A DNA stretch of 64,000 bases, from NCBI GenBank assembly GCA_030268105.1, contig BSDZ01000003.1, forward strand, positions 6,093,501 to 6,157,500. The letters are read 5' to 3'. Position numbers and translations under genes: made by a program. Numbering within the stretch: position 1 is the first letter of the stretch; every line of letters starts with the position of its first letter. Shown piece by piece: positions 40,280-52,551 of this stretch. The stretch is from Volvox africanus. Taxonomy: Eukaryota > Chlorophyta > Chlorophyceae > Chlamydomonadales > Volvocaceae. The notes beneath the pieces were generated by a model. It made no database searches and had not been told where the DNA came from. It saw only the letters and a list, made by a program, of their open reading frames with translations.

Positions 40280-42818
40280 GTGTCCATGAGCTTCATGACT
40301 TCAACGATTTCGCACTCTTGTAACGAGGCCTTGGTTGAGGCAGCCGATCCTGCAATGTCCCCGGACCTTCCCACTTCTCTGTTTGATGTCTATCGATGGC
40401 TGCGGTCGGAGCTGGACGTTGCTTCACGCCGTGCGTTACGTGAATGCAGCAAGGCAGCGCAAGCAACCCACGACCGGGAGGAAGCCTCTATCCACGCCAA
40501 ATGCTCGCTCTCTCGCTCTGAAAAGGTGTCCGTTACTGAGATATCAAACTCGATCAGCGGCATTTTAAGGCGCGGCTGTCGTCCGGACAGGGTTTCCCTG
40601 CTGTTCGACCAGCAAGACACGGACGCTCAAAGTCGCGGGTGAGGGTGGGAGCAGCACCAGATGGCGACGCACAGCACCACGCAAGTCGGCCCCACACAAC
40701 CATCTTTCCATGTTGTTGCATGTTGTATCTTTTCCTCTTTCGTCAGCCTCCCAACTCTTTTCCCCTGGCACAACATCTGCAGAAGCCACCTTCCTTCCGC
40801 TAACAACCAAATCCGCCACCCGCCCACCTCTTGCCTTGCCTCTTGGTCTTCGAATCCTTTCCCTCCGCTGATTTACCGCCACGGAACCGGTCATGGGTGC
40901 TGTAGCACAGCCGCATTCGCATGCTTTCCCGCTGGGGATGTTGGCAGCGTCACACAGCTGGTGATGCAGCGCTTCAACTTAACGGTGGCAGCTGCGACTG
41001 CCGCCGCAGCCGCCGCGCCGCGCCTGGCCTCCTTGCAACTCATAGAATGTGCGGATCTGGGCTCCTTGCCACTCCTAGTCGCTTCCACGCGTTACACTCT
41101 GTGCCAGCTCTCTCTTGGGGGATGCGGCAGTTGGCCGGGTGGGGTAGGGGACGCCCTTTCGACCTGCCCTAACCTGGAGCACCTCACCGTGCTGCTGCCC
41201 GCTGCCATCACCTCGGCAACTCCTACTGGCACCTTCTACAGCTCGGGCCTGGGACCCATCCAGTCCGACGACTCCACCGCTGCTGTGGACAGTATCCCTT
41301 TCGTTCCGGTCTGCAGTGCCCTCACGAAGCTCACGCAGCTCCGCTCCCTCACCATGGAGCTAAAGCTGCCTTCCTACGGCGACGAACATTACGAGGGGAC
41401 TAGGGCAATTGCAGCGGCAAAGGCGGCTGCATCCCTGGCGCGCGGGATCAGCGCGCTGACGCGATTGAGCCGCCTGGAGGTGGGTGACGGCGGGGCCTTG
41501 CCCCATCCCGAATGGCGCATGGAGCTGCTGCATAGCCTCGCGGGGCTGCCACGACTAGGGGAGATGACTTGGCGCCGGCTGGAGTGTGACCCCGAGGTAT
41601 CTTTTGCCCTTTCGTCGTCGTCGTCCCTCACCTCCCTAAGCGTTGAGAAGTTCTGCACAGTGGCCCCCGTCACGGCAGTGGCGCTGGCGGCCGCCGCTAC
41701 AGCGGCCGCAGAAGCGGAGATGACAGCTGCCAACGCGACAGCGCCGGGCAGCAGTAGCGTCCCCCTACCACGTGCACTAGCATCTGCCGCGGTAGCGGCA
41801 GCTAATGCTGCCGCCGCGTCGGCGATGCTAGGCACGGGGAGACCGACAGGCCGAGGTGGTAGTGACGATGGTGGTGGTAGCGGCCATGGCGGTTTATTTT
41901 CGTCCATTACCACCCAGAAACGACAGCAGCAGCATCAACAACAATTGAAGTTGCTGCTGTTGCCGCTGCCGCCGCGGCTTCGTGTCCTTCGCGCGCGCTA
42001 CAGCGGTCTTGGGGGTGTTTCTCTCGCAGCGCTGGCAGCGCTGCGATTGCCGCCGGCTCTAACTTCTTTGGAGCTCCGAAACCCGAAGCTGGAGATCGGC
42101 GACGGCGACGTCAACCAGCCCTCTGCCGCCAGGTTACTACCAGCGGCTGCGTTAGCGCTGGGGATGGGGCTGTCCAAGTTGGCCACGCACTGCTCAGATC
42201 TGCAAGTCCTTCGAATTATCAACGAGACGCGGCAACGTTACCCGGTGGCGGGTCCGTTTGGCTGGGAGGAGGCGAACGGCGGAGACGATGGTGCCGGTGG
42301 CGGCGGCCACACACCGTGGATGGTGAACCTCGGAAAGCTGCACCATTTGAAGCGACTGACCCTGAGCGGGTTGCGGCTCGGCCGAGTTGATGCAGAGACG
42401 CTGGCGCGGCATCTCACATCGCTTGAGGTGGGATTGTGGCTGCAGTTGCAGTTGCAGTTTGACCATGACTGCAAGATGGACGAGCGACTTGTATTCGGTA
42501 TTTATCTTCCCGCTACGAGGGAGGGAACTTGCCAATGCCATGCTAGCATGGCATTGGCCTGGGCAGAAGCGCCGCATCCATCGTTCCTTCGTTGTGTCTT
42601 GAGGACTACTCTTTCGCTGTGTGTGGGCGCTAGATATATCCAGAGATCTGAAATCCTCTCAATCCTCTTTTCCATCATCCCTTCGGCGCCTCCGTGCTCA
42701 ATCCCACCCTCAGGAGCTGTATCTCGTCCCGCTCGGGAGCGTTTCCTCTGCCGCTGTGAAGGTGTTTCGGAGCATGAAATTGAGGCGGCTCTCGCTGCCG
42801 TTCGACCGACATGGGTGA
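40280..42818 (+). CDS. F-box-like leucine-rich repeat protein
   Basis: Three exons join in phase: 40280-40638, 40948-42427 and 42714-42818, giving 647 residues. The N-terminus (PTSLFDVYRWL then ASRRALRECSKAA) resembles the helix pattern of F-box-like starts seen in volvocine LRR proteins. From residue 120 on come irregular leucine-rich repeats: PRLASLQLIECADLGSLP, CPNLEHLTVLLP, LTQLRSLTMEL, LTRLSRLEVGDG, LPRLGEMTWRRL, PPALTSLELRNP and LHHLKRLTLSGLRL. The final junction reads HLTSLE/ELYLVPLGSV, a perfect repeat continuation. Ala/Gly/Gln-rich inserts interrupt the solenoid. Such proteins usually bind protein partners, possibly as SCF substrate receptors, but no target can be named. A continuous reading frame runs through both introns from 40661 to 42892; I prefer the spliced model because it restores the repeat register. 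Confidence 0.78.
42531..42558. repeat. 28-bp perfect palindrome in LRR-gene intron 2
   Basis: GCCAATGCCATGCT followed directly by its exact reverse complement, with no loop. It lies 104 nt into the intron. Confidence 0.95.
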
Positions 42819-43227
42819 TGACGCACCCTGTGATGCCGAACACCTTCCATGTCTGGACAGGAGAGGCAGTAATGGTTTCGGGAAGGGAATGACACCTTGC
42901 AGCCAGAAGGCTTTGGGATGTCAGGCTTGCTGCTGACGTTGCTGAATTAACCTTGCGCGCTTCAATCCGCAGGATCTATGCATGCCTAGGTATTGGGTGT
43001 CGATTTTACTGCCACACATTCCTTTCAGGTCCGGAGTGGGGAGCGGACATAAGCGCTGCATTGCGACTAGCTGCTTGGGCCAAAAGGACTATGTTGATTA
43101 AAAGAATTACGTTGCGTGGGACAGTGAGGGATAATCAACAGCCTGGTCGTGCGCTCGGGTACCGCCAGCAGTGATGCCCTGCATAGGCGAGTGCAGCGGT
43201 GCGGCGGTGCCGTGTCTGTCTCGGGTC

Positions 43228-43232
43228 TGTAA
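43228..43232 (+). terminator. Putative poly(A) signal of the LRR gene
   Basis: TGTAA on the coding strand, 410 nt past the stop. Confidence 0.4.
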
Positions 43233-43436
43233 TGACGTGGGCGAGCCTGCTCTACCTTCTGACGGGGTGAAGGTGCTAAGACTATACCTGAGCTTGACGC
43301 TCTCGGAGGGCACCGGCCAATATTACATTAGAGCTTACCTTGTACTCGCTGCGCAAGGTCCTACGCGCGCACATGCCGCAATTGCGGAAACGCGGATTCC
43401 AACTCCCAAGCACCGCAGATTCTTCAACGGGTCCGC

Positions 43437-43441
43437 TTACA
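43437..43441 (-). terminator. Putative poly(A) signal of MED27
   Basis: TGTAA on the minus strand, 200 nt past the stop. Confidence 0.45.
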
Positions 43442-43641
43442 GGCCTGTCAGCTCCGCCGTTTCGGTCTCGAGCCTTCTACATGAATGCACTACTGCACTG
43501 CTCTATACGCAACCAAACCTGCATCAACTCTGCCGCCAAAGCCGCCTCGCCGCAACAGAACGCCTCCAGCAGCGACATCCCGGTTGTCCCTTGTCTCCCC
43601 CCATCTCCATGAGAGGTTATGTCATCGCTGGATTCCCACCA

Positions 43642-46600
43642 TCATCGGCGTGGCGATGTGCATCCCCCCTTTGGCACCACTCCTCCCGTCGCCTCCACCG
43701 TGCCCCCACTGGTTCCAAGGCTGTCCACTGCCTCCGCCGGCACATCCTCTGCCCACCCGAGTTGTTCGATGGGCGCTACGTGCATGTGGTAGGCGGCTGC
43801 TCGGGAGATGTCCAAGGCACGCAGCCGCAGCTCCTCGCGAGGAAGCCTGGAAACAGGGGAACCAATGCAAATGGAATGCAATTAGTATCTTAGGAACCGG
43901 GTTAGGAAATGGATGCTGGAATGGATGCTGGGAGCTTGTCATGCGAGCAGGTTACTGCGATTCAGAAAGCCAGCGGGGCGGGAAAAAAGCGGCCACCTAG
44001 GAGGGATTTGAGAACAAGAATGTGTAATACCGAACTTAGATACAGATTCCAGATATAGCATCGACACCCATGACACCCATATACCGGGGTGACACCCATA
44101 TACCGGAGATACATGATGAAGACCCGGCTCGTGAAGGGGAAGGGGATGGATCCGGGCAACCCTAGCAGGTCAGCACCAGGTGACACCACATACACGGTAA
44201 CCTCCCATGTCGTGGCCACAAATGGCTTTCGCGCGTTGGGTCGGGGAATGACGCGGTGGCGGCCCATTGGTGGTGGTGGACAGACAAATACACGGCAAAC
44301 GAACGCATCTGGTGCGCCTGGACACGGTTGCGGTGTGGCATGACAATGCAGGCAGCTTAACTAGCCATACAACATGCCCATTTCGCGACATCCAGCCCAA
44401 AAAGAACTGCGTTGCGCCCTTAACCTACTCTTGTCACGATGCCCCAGACCTCGGGCATCTGCCAGAAGTCTCGAAACGACTTCGCAGATGAGCATGACCT
44501 CTTTCCAAATGCGGCCACATAGCAATCACCGCTACCATTTTTGTACGCAAGCAACGTGCATAAAAATGCCTAGTTAGGATAGGCGCGCCTTTATCCTTCG
44601 CCCTGAATGATACCTCCGTACTCCACACCATCCCATGCCTACTCCAACGCACTCATCCACGTTCTTGATACTACCTAGCGCCCTCTCACCGCCACGCCGA
44701 CGGGGGCCCTTTCCCTTTCGCAGTATATATTTCTCCACGCTGGGGCTCTGCTTACGTGCCTTCCCAGTTGCGCATCCCTCACGTGTGGCACTCACTTGAA
44801 TACGCGAAATATGGGCGGAACGGGGTACTGCACCGACGGGTCCCAGGCCATCAGGCGACCCGTGGCGGCGCAGCGCTTGGAGAAGACATCCCGGCAGCTC
44901 AGCAGCCACAACAGCATATCCTCCAGCGCAGCCGCACCAGGGAGAGTGGGCTCCGGAGGCAGTAGCGCGGCGACGCCGGTGGAGGCCGGGGCAGCAGTAG
45001 AGGGGGCCGTGCCCGTGCCCATGTCGGTGGGCGACACGAATGTCCGGGGCACAGCCGACAGCGGCCCACGCTTGACATAGTAGGTGAGAACTCGTGTGGC
45101 GAGGGCACTTATGCGGCGAAAAACCTGTTCGCGTATGCCGCATGCCACGTGTCGGTGGACACGAAGGGAGGACGATGAGACGGGGTCACAGGATCAGACG
45201 GGCGGACATCGGACATCGGACCCAGCGGGGTAACGAAAACTACGATACAAGCAATAATCGTCAAGGAGCCATACGCTGGCTGGCAGTACGCAAAACTCCC
45301 TCCCACCGCAAGCCCCATCCCGCGCGCACAGCTTTTGGCATCACCCCTGGCAGCTGCCTTGATGAGGCACCAATCGCTCCTCACGAACACACGGTTGACG
45401 ATTCCCACTTCAAAAACCATTTCCTGCTTTTCTCCCGGCGTCTGTTCGCCGTTTCGCTGCTCATAAAGTGGCTCAGTGTTCGTTCCGCGCTGCAGAGTTA
45501 GCCAGCCTCCCCCCATGCGGAACCCACGTAGCAGCCGCATACGGATGTACGCCATGGCTCTTGCAGCACAGCGCAGCGAACGGGTGTTGAAGAAGTTCGT
45601 TGTTTGTGTCTGCTGCGCACCGCGGCCTTACTTGCGTGGTGGGTGTAGCCCACGGATCCAGCTGGAAGGCCATGTCCGTGCAATCGACGGTCACGCGCAG
45701 CGGGGCTGGATTCCCCGGGCCCTCCAGCAGCACATTGGCCACAAACACGCCCGGCAGCAACATCCGCACCTACAGAGAGTGGCAGCGGTGGCAGCAGCAG
45801 CGGATGCCTGACACCTTGTGCATCTGGCTTTGGTCAGGCCTTGGTTGGCACAGTGCAGGCAACGGCTGAAGCAACGACGCCAAACGGCATGGCCTTTGGT
45901 CAGGCCTTGGATTCGCGTAACTCGTCCCTCGCGAGAAGCCTCTCCTTGACACGAGGAACCGAGGAGACGGAGACGGGGGAGTAATAGTTAAGTCATGGGT
46001 GAAGCAATCAGCGCCCGGAAAAGCAAATCCGTTCTTGGGCGCTCTGAGGATTGGACTTCGGAAGGAAGCTTCCGCCCTCCGCCCGACAAGCGCCAAGCCT
46101 GCTCTCTACATAGCTGTGTTAATTGCAGAGGGCCTCATGCCCTTTAGGCCCCCTCCGCAGCAACAAGAAATCTTGGGGCACTCCTGGTCGCCAATGGCCG
46201 CGCAAGTCTCCTAGCCAAATTCCCATAACCCTTGTCATGCCTGCGTTGCCGAACACAGCCGTGCTGCGCCCGCAGTGAGGAGCGGCCCCTCCAGCCGCGC
46301 TACACCACCGCCGCCAGTTCCCTGCCCTCCGGCAGGTGTCTGCGTCTGCGTCTGCGTCTGGCCCTGCGCAGCAGCCATCAGAGCGCCAATGAGAGCAGAG
46401 GGCAGGTTCAACGCGTTCCCGCTCTCGTCCAGCGCGTGTATCTTCATGCCGCCTAACGATGCCGCGGAGCCACCCGCCATGCTGGTTGCAGAGCCGTCCA
46501 GGGCACGTATCCGCAGCAGCACGCCCAGAAGTTGCGAGGCGGCTTCCAGGGACTTGTGCATTCCGGTGGAAGCGGCGGGCGACGCCGATGTCGAGACGCT

Positions 46601-48410
46601 GGTGCCCCCAGCGGCCTGGGGATCCTTCACGTCGCCTGTGGTCGGATGCGTGGCCAGTGCGGCAGTGTAAGAAGCAAACGGGGGGGAGATAACTCCTGGT
46701 GGAGCTGCGGGGTCTGCGGCTGCTATTGGGAAGAGACGCATGCGCGGCCCACGGCAACCAGTGCAAGTGCGATGATGCTCTCTGCGGTCAACCCCTGGGG
46801 GTTACCCGTGAGGTCCTGTCCCGCTACACATTATGTGAAATAAGCTTATGAAATTAGCTCCATATAGGCAAGTCCACTCAAAGCACATCATCACCATGCA
46901 ACCTGCCCTACCTCACCCTGCTCCATAGGCGCCTGGAATGGGAGGGAGCGTTTTCATGTCCTAACCCACCTGTCCTTTGTCGCTTCGCCAGTCGCGGCAA
47001 AAGCCCACTTCCCGCTGTTAGCATTTCCTCACAGACCGCCGCCTCCAATTGCTCAAGCACTGATCGGCAGTGGGCCTGCAGTGCCGCCGCCGGCGCTGCC
47101 GCCAGACCCGGCCCGGGAACTGTCCCAGCTCCAATGCCTGAGCTCGCGGTGCCTCCCGCTGCTCCACCCCGAGATGCACGGAGTGCGTTGAGCTTGTTGA
47201 CGACACGGGCTACCTCCAGGGCAGCTGAGAGACGCGACGACCCCGCACGAACCTGACGGTGCTCCTCATCCAAACTCTGAACACACAGAGGCCGTTTTTT
47301 ATCTTATGATTACAAAAGGCAAAAGACGAGGTGGATAGCTGGTGAGCCTTCAAAGGGAGTTGCGGAATGAAGCAAGGAGTGCGCGCAGGGGTTTGGTTTG
47401 ACCGCAGGCATGGACCGACTGGCATGCCCTTGAGCCCTGACCTTCAACCCTGTAAGAAAAAACGAATCCACCGTCACCGCCTCTGCATTCGAATCTTCAG
47501 TTCTCTAAATCAGGTAGTGCCGCACCGGCCAAGGGATATGTGATATGTGCGTGTGTGTGTGCCTGTATGTGTGTACCTGTATGTGTGTGTGTGTGTGTGT
47601 GTGTGAAGCCATACATGGAAGGCAGGTTGGTACGGTCTGCATGTCGTCACTCCGCGGGGTGTGGGGTTTTGAAAGAGACGAATCCTAAAAGCCCCAAATG
47701 GACGTAAAACGTAAGATGTGGCGTACAGCCGACCCAATTGTAATGCTAAGATTGCGGCATGTAGACCCTCCCCGAAGGACTTGGGAGGGAACCCTAGGGG
47801 ACGAGAGAAACTCTCCGCTGCAGCTGCCAGCTTCCAAGGATGCCTCTCTCCGTCCGTAGAAGTGCGCCAAAGGCGATTGAACTAGTCGTCGCAGGCGGTC
47901 GGGCAGCTCGCGGGGAGTTCTGTGTGACCACAACTTGCCTTGATGATTTTGGTAAGGTATGGCCGTCCCTCATCCGACGCCAGCAGGTGGCCCTCGCCGC
48001 ATGCGTACATCACCTTTGCCTTCATGCCGTTGAACTGTCATGACAGGAAAATTATTTAGGATTTATGAGTAAAAGGTTGTCCCCTGGAGGTGGTGAGATG
48101 CATTTGCAGTACGAAATGGGGGCCCGGCGTAAACCCATTAGAGGTGCTACTACCAGGGTACTGATTGATCAATCCAGGGAACCATCCATATCCTGCCGCA
48201 AGGTGAGTAGCGTGGGCTTTGCCCAGTCCATGCACTCCGCGAATGGATATACGACATACAACCGGCCCGCAGAACATCGTGTGGGAGCACCATCAAGGTT
48301 GAGATTTAAACCACCAACCATGAATTACAATTAAATCTTACCAGAAGCTGCGTCTGCTCCAAAACGCGCAGAGCTTCTTTAAGCTGCGCAAGAGATGGAC
48401 TTTGGGGCAT
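43642..48410 (-). CDS. MED27: Mediator complex subunit 27-like protein
   Basis: Nuclear subunit of Mediator, the RNA polymerase II co-activator. Six exons join in phase: 48410-48342, 47276-46970, 46719-46304, 45769-45632, 45124-44796 and 43846-43642, giving 487 residues. The N-terminal helices (SLAQLKEALRVLEQTQLL, LSAALEVARVVNKLNALR) fit the MED27 coiled region. A low-complexity middle carries KRQRT and a QTQTQTQ run. The conserved C-terminal half has GVFVANVLLEG, VFRRISALATRVLTYYV and MLLWLLSCRDVFSKRC, then PPIFRVF and AAYHMHVAP. This matches the family pattern of a C-terminal zinc motif, but the usual Cys-x2-Cys reads RCAAT and His-x2-Cys reads HMH, so zinc binding may be altered. The 1.07-kb first intron could hide a small exon, and the exon 3 donor (GTAGCG) is weak. 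The sequence is divergent, so identity rests on the C-terminal pattern. Confidence 0.68.
44071..44108. repeat. 19-bp tandem repeat, two copies
   Basis: TGACACCCATATACCGG unit repeated at 44071 and 44090, inside the last MED27 intron. Confidence 0.85.
47548..47605. repeat. (GT)n microsatellite
   Basis: GT dinucleotide run with CCTGTA interruptions; the purest part is 47582-47604. It lies in the first MED27 intron. Confidence 0.9.
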
Positions 48411-49002
48411 GTTGGGCGCCTCTTGGCCGTCAGGACCTCCAACCCCGCTTGCATTCATGTTAAGCCAGTATCAATCTTATTAACACAGGGAAAAGTGCAC
48501 ACTACAATTATCGCCACTGCCACTGACAACGTTCAGAAAGGCTTGTATAGGTTTAAGTTAATCAATACAAATAATTGCCATTTAAATTATTTATTTGTAA
48601 TAAAGAAATTCTTTACAGTACTGCATTCGCAACCAATTAAAATGGAAAGGGTGACGATTTCTGGTTGCCCTCACGACACATCTCAAAAGCCTATCCCTAA
48701 CATATAATACACCGTGTTCCTGTATGTAATAATTTACGCTTTTATGCATGTCTCTCCGACAATGACATGTACTCCAAGCCTTTAACCGAATTTCAGGTAA
48801 TTTGTAGTACAAGATCATTCCCTATGCAAGAAAGCTCATGAACAGATCCTTCACGGCATTGTTATTGCGCAGTGTTCAATTAATTCGCTCGTCTCTGGGA
48901 TCAGTGGGCTCGTCAATAGCGGGCGATTTGGGTCGTATTAAGGTTGTGAATACTGAATACATTGAATTTTCCTTTATCGGCATTTGTATTCAGTATTTAA
49001 TC
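48411..49002. promoter_or_regulatory. Divergent MED27 / CHLI2 upstream region
   Basis: A 592-bp AT-rich spacer between divergent starts. It probably carries the CHLI2 promoter, where light or tetrapyrrole control would be expected, but no motif can be assigned by eye. An open frame from 48838 joins the CHLI2 coding frame; I read it as 5'UTR. Confidence 0.4.
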
Positions 49003-52000
49003 ATGCAAACGATTAATGGACAGAGGGCTATTACAACGGCGAGGCGATGCCGTGCTTTCCGTCAGCGCTCAGGGCCTGCGCTGGTGGTGCGCGCGACCGC
49101 AGCTGCAGCCCCTTCAGCAAAAAATTCTAAAAAGCCAAACTTTCCTTTTGTCAAGATCCAAGGTCAGGAAGAGATGAAGCTTGCACTTCTGCTGAACGTC
49201 GTCGACCCCAACATCGGCGGTGTCCTTATCATGGGCGACCGCGGCACCGCCAAATCAGTCGCTGTAGGTTCATGGACAAGTTGAATGTGTTCTTGCGCAG
49301 CAGGACGATCGGCCGTCGTCTCCATCTGTGGAACCTGGGGCAGTTGTCCGGCAAGATGGTCCCATACCGTGATGTCAGACGTGACTAGTCATGCGCCACC
49401 AACGTAGATGGTGTCGTTACAGAGCCGGTTCGCGCTGAAATGGGGAACAGCACGTATCACCTTTTAAGCTACAGATAACCGGCTAAGTGTATCCTTTTCC
49501 AGATTTGATTACCACATGCCTCCCATCCTGGAAATTATGCTCCACAACAGCCAATACAGTCACTGACACCATTAAGTGCTTAGTCGACTGATGTAAACGA
49601 TTAATCTATCAACCTCGCTGCGTGTGGGATTATGGGCGCGTGGACAACATGTGTTCATGTGACTACTCTGCATCTGACAACCCTCGTCAACATCGCTACA
49701 TGTCAGACCTCGTACCTGAGCATTTTCCCCTCCCTTTCTCGCTATTTCAGGTACGTGCACTGGTAGACCTGCTTCCCCTAATTGACGTGGTGGAGGGCGA
49801 CCCGTTCAGCTCCTCGCCCACCGATCCCAAGCTCATGGGGCCAGATGTCCTGGACCGTTGGCGCCGTGGCGAGAAGTTGCCGATGACCCAGATGCGCACC
49901 CCTCTGGTGCGTGCGCAACGGCAGCAGCAGCACCTGCCGTGCCCTCTTACGTCCTCCACGCAACGTAGTGCCATTTGAGCCCTACCAGAGTCTTTAGGCA
50001 GCCCAGCATGTGGCGTTGGCGTTCATCTTTCGAATGTTGGATTTCGTCGATTGGGGGATCTGGGAACCTCGGTGGATTTGGGCACACAGTTGGCAGCAGC
50101 CAGGGCTGCATTCAGGCATTCCAGTTGGGTGTGTCGCAGATATGAGGGATGGGTTTGCTGGAAGGAGGTAGCAGAGGTGCAGGCGGCGTAAAGCCTCCCC
50201 CGTCCCTCCGTCATCAGAGGTGCCGCTCTATGGATAGCCACAAAGGTCAATGCCCAGCGCTGCGGCTTGCCAGTTGCGGCCACCTTGCTGTACCAAACCA
50301 AACCATATATCTGCTGTGTTCGTTGCAATATCAGATTTTGGTCCAACCTTGATTTGCCAGGTCGAGCTGCCGCTGGGCGCCACTGAGGACCGCATTTGTG
50401 GCACGATCGACATCGAGAAAGCTCTCACTCAGGGGGTGAAGGCGTACGAGCCGGGGCTATTGGTGAGTGGATATTGTTAAGCGCGCGGCTATAGGATTTT
50501 TACCTGCCGGCCGACGAGCCCCGCGATGGTCGGGTGGCACACATTCTTCCGTCATCACGATTTGGTGTTCCAAGTTTTCCTAATCGGACGTTAGGGTATT
50601 GTGCGTTAGGGGTATTGTTATGCTTAACCCGTCCTGCGTAGGGCCATACCAGTGCGGCACGACATGGGCTAACCAATGCTTCATTACACAGGAGCGCGCA
50701 ACCGTAATATTTGCTGCATATTCAATCGGCTCGCCTGCCAGTTGTGTTGCCTCCGAACGGTGTGCGATCGCGACCGTTGGTCGGCCCTGCACGGGCCGAC
50801 TGCTGTTTGTGGCATTGCTGCCGTATCTGGCAAGTGCCCCCTCTCAACGTGTCTCTTGTGTCTCATGCGCACCGCTCCCTTCGTAATCGTGGGATTATTA
50901 CCTTCTTGGTTATTTGTCGCCTCATGGTCCCTTATCATCTTCCTACGGGTCAGGCCAGCGCTCCTTCCCTCGATCCCCTCGCTATCATTCTTTCCCCTCC
51001 GCATTTTCTGTTCGCACTGGGTTGGGTCACTTGTCTCTTTGTATTCACTCCTATTTTCTCGTCCCCTCCCATGTTCTTGTTTTTCATGCCTGTACTATTC
51101 CACAGGCAAAGGCCAACCGTGGCATTCTGTACGTGGACGAGGTGAACTTGCTAGATGACGGCCTGGTGGACGTCGTGCTGGACTCGTCCGCAAGTGGGCT
51201 AAACACGGTGGAGCGTGAGGGCGTGTCCATTGTGCATCCTGCTAAGTTCATCATGATTGGGTCGGGCAACCCCGCGGAGGGGGAGCTGCGGCCGCAGCTG
51301 CTGGACCGTTTCGGCATGAGCGTTAACGTGGCAACGTTGCAGGATACTAAGCAGCGCACGCAGATGGTGCTGGACAGGTGTGTATATGGGAGCCCAGCTT
51401 GACGAGTGTGGAATTAGTCTGGGGTTGATGGCGCCGGGCACTTGGTGTAGGGATAGGGAAGACGGTGAGCCTGCGATGGTGGCCCCTGAGGCCGGCGATT
51501 TCGAGGACAATATGGCTTGTGGCGGTTGTCCAGTTCGTTGGCGTACGTAAATCTGCATTTATCGCTTGGCATGGCTTGCGGTCGTCCTGAACTCACTCCG
51601 TTGCCCTTCCTAATTCACAGAATTGCGTACGAAACCGATCCCGACGCGTTTGCGGCGAGCTGCCGTCCGGAGCAAGACAAGCTGACAGATCGGCTGCAGG
51701 CGGCTCGCGAGCGCCTTAAGCAGGTCAAGATCAGTAACGAGTTGCAGGTGGGACGCTTTGGCTTGTTTGGTTATTTGGCTTAGGGTAGCTTCCGTTGACG
51801 GGTGGCCGTCCGTTCCGGTTGCTCTTCCTCCGTAAACTTAAATCCGTAAGTAGCGCCTATCCCTACATGCCGCAGATAATCATCTCAGACATTTGTTCGC
51901 GCCTGGATGTGGACGGTCTTCGTGGCGACATAGTCATTAACCGGGCGGCTAAGGCGCTTGTGGCTTACGAGGGCCGTAATGAGGTCAAGCTGGATGATAT

Positions 52001-52551
52001 TGAGCGTGTCATCTCCTCGTGTCTCAACCACAGGTACGCTGCCTGCTGATTGACCTATCTTACGCCTCGGTTTGGGATATAGGCGATCTGGGTTTTGAGT
52101 TCCCGCCGAGGCCTGATGTGCCGTCATTTGTCGGCGAGCGTAAAGGACGCTGTTTGGAGGCGTTTTGAATATAATACCCAAAATTAAGATCTGATATATG
52201 ACCACGTGGGCTTTTTCACCTTCATATCTTCAGCACTCGTTCTACCCTTTCCATACTTAATTACGCACTTTCCTTCGCCTTTCCATCGCATGTGGCTTCT
52301 CGCTCTTCCTGCCGCTTCATCACAGGCTGCGTAAGGACCCACTCGACCCCATTGATAACGGCACCAAAGTCAAGGTGTTGTTTAAGCGCCTGACTGACCC
52401 TGAGGTGCAGCGCCGCGAGGCGGAGGCGCAGAAGGCCAAGGAGGAGGCAGCGAAGAAGGCTAAGGAGGGCGGCGCAGCCGCAGGGGCTGGCAGGCCAGCG
52501 GGCGCAAAGGCAGGATCGTGGTCGGGTCTGGGTGTGCCTACGCGACGATGA
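49003..52551 (+). CDS. CHLI2: Magnesium-chelatase ATPase subunit I, CHLI2 type (plastid precursor)
   Basis: AAA+ motor subunit of Mg-chelatase, which inserts Mg into protoporphyrin IX at the first committed step of chlorophyll synthesis in the stroma. Seven exons join in phase: 49003-49263, 49751-49906, 50361-50462, 51106-51377, 51621-51747, 51876-52033 and 52326-52551, giving 433 residues. Walker A reads GDRGTAKS (78-85) where most ChlI have GDRGTGKS; Lys and Ser are kept. Walker B is ILYVDE (180-185). Then [20 protein letters not shown], the sensor region [20 protein letters not shown], and [21 protein letters not shown] Lys/Glu/Ala-rich C-terminal extension ending GLGVPTRR matches my recollection of C. 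reinhardtii CHLI2 rather than CHLI1. The start at 49003 gives a MQxxxGQRA transit start like that protein; the in-frame Met at 48838 is less likely. TGTAA follows 85 nt after the stop. Confidence 0.93.

Larger units (their letters stand above)
42819..43641. other. Convergent spacer between LRR gene and MED27
   Basis: An 823-bp spacer holding both 3'UTRs. TGTAA occurs on the plus strand at 43228-43232 (410 nt past the LRR stop) and on the minus strand at 43441-43437 (200 nt past the MED27 stop). If both are used, the two transcripts do not overlap. No further gene seen. Confidence 0.5.

Noticed and set aside
40661..42892. Single uninterrupted 743-codon frame covering the LRR gene
   Set aside because: Its first 95 codons and last 155 codons look like intron sequence. 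Splicing 40638 to 40948 and 42427 to 42714 keeps phase and restores LRR register (HLTSLE/ELYLVP).
47548..47605. Array-like repeat considered as CRISPR or telomere-like sequence
   Set aside because: Simple GT dinucleotide run in an intron of a eukaryotic gene; no spacers.
48838..49002. N-terminal extension of CHLI2 from an upstream in-frame Met
   Set aside because: The extension contains AT-rich, hydrophobic, non-transit-like sequence. The Met at 49003 gives the transit peptide expected for this family.
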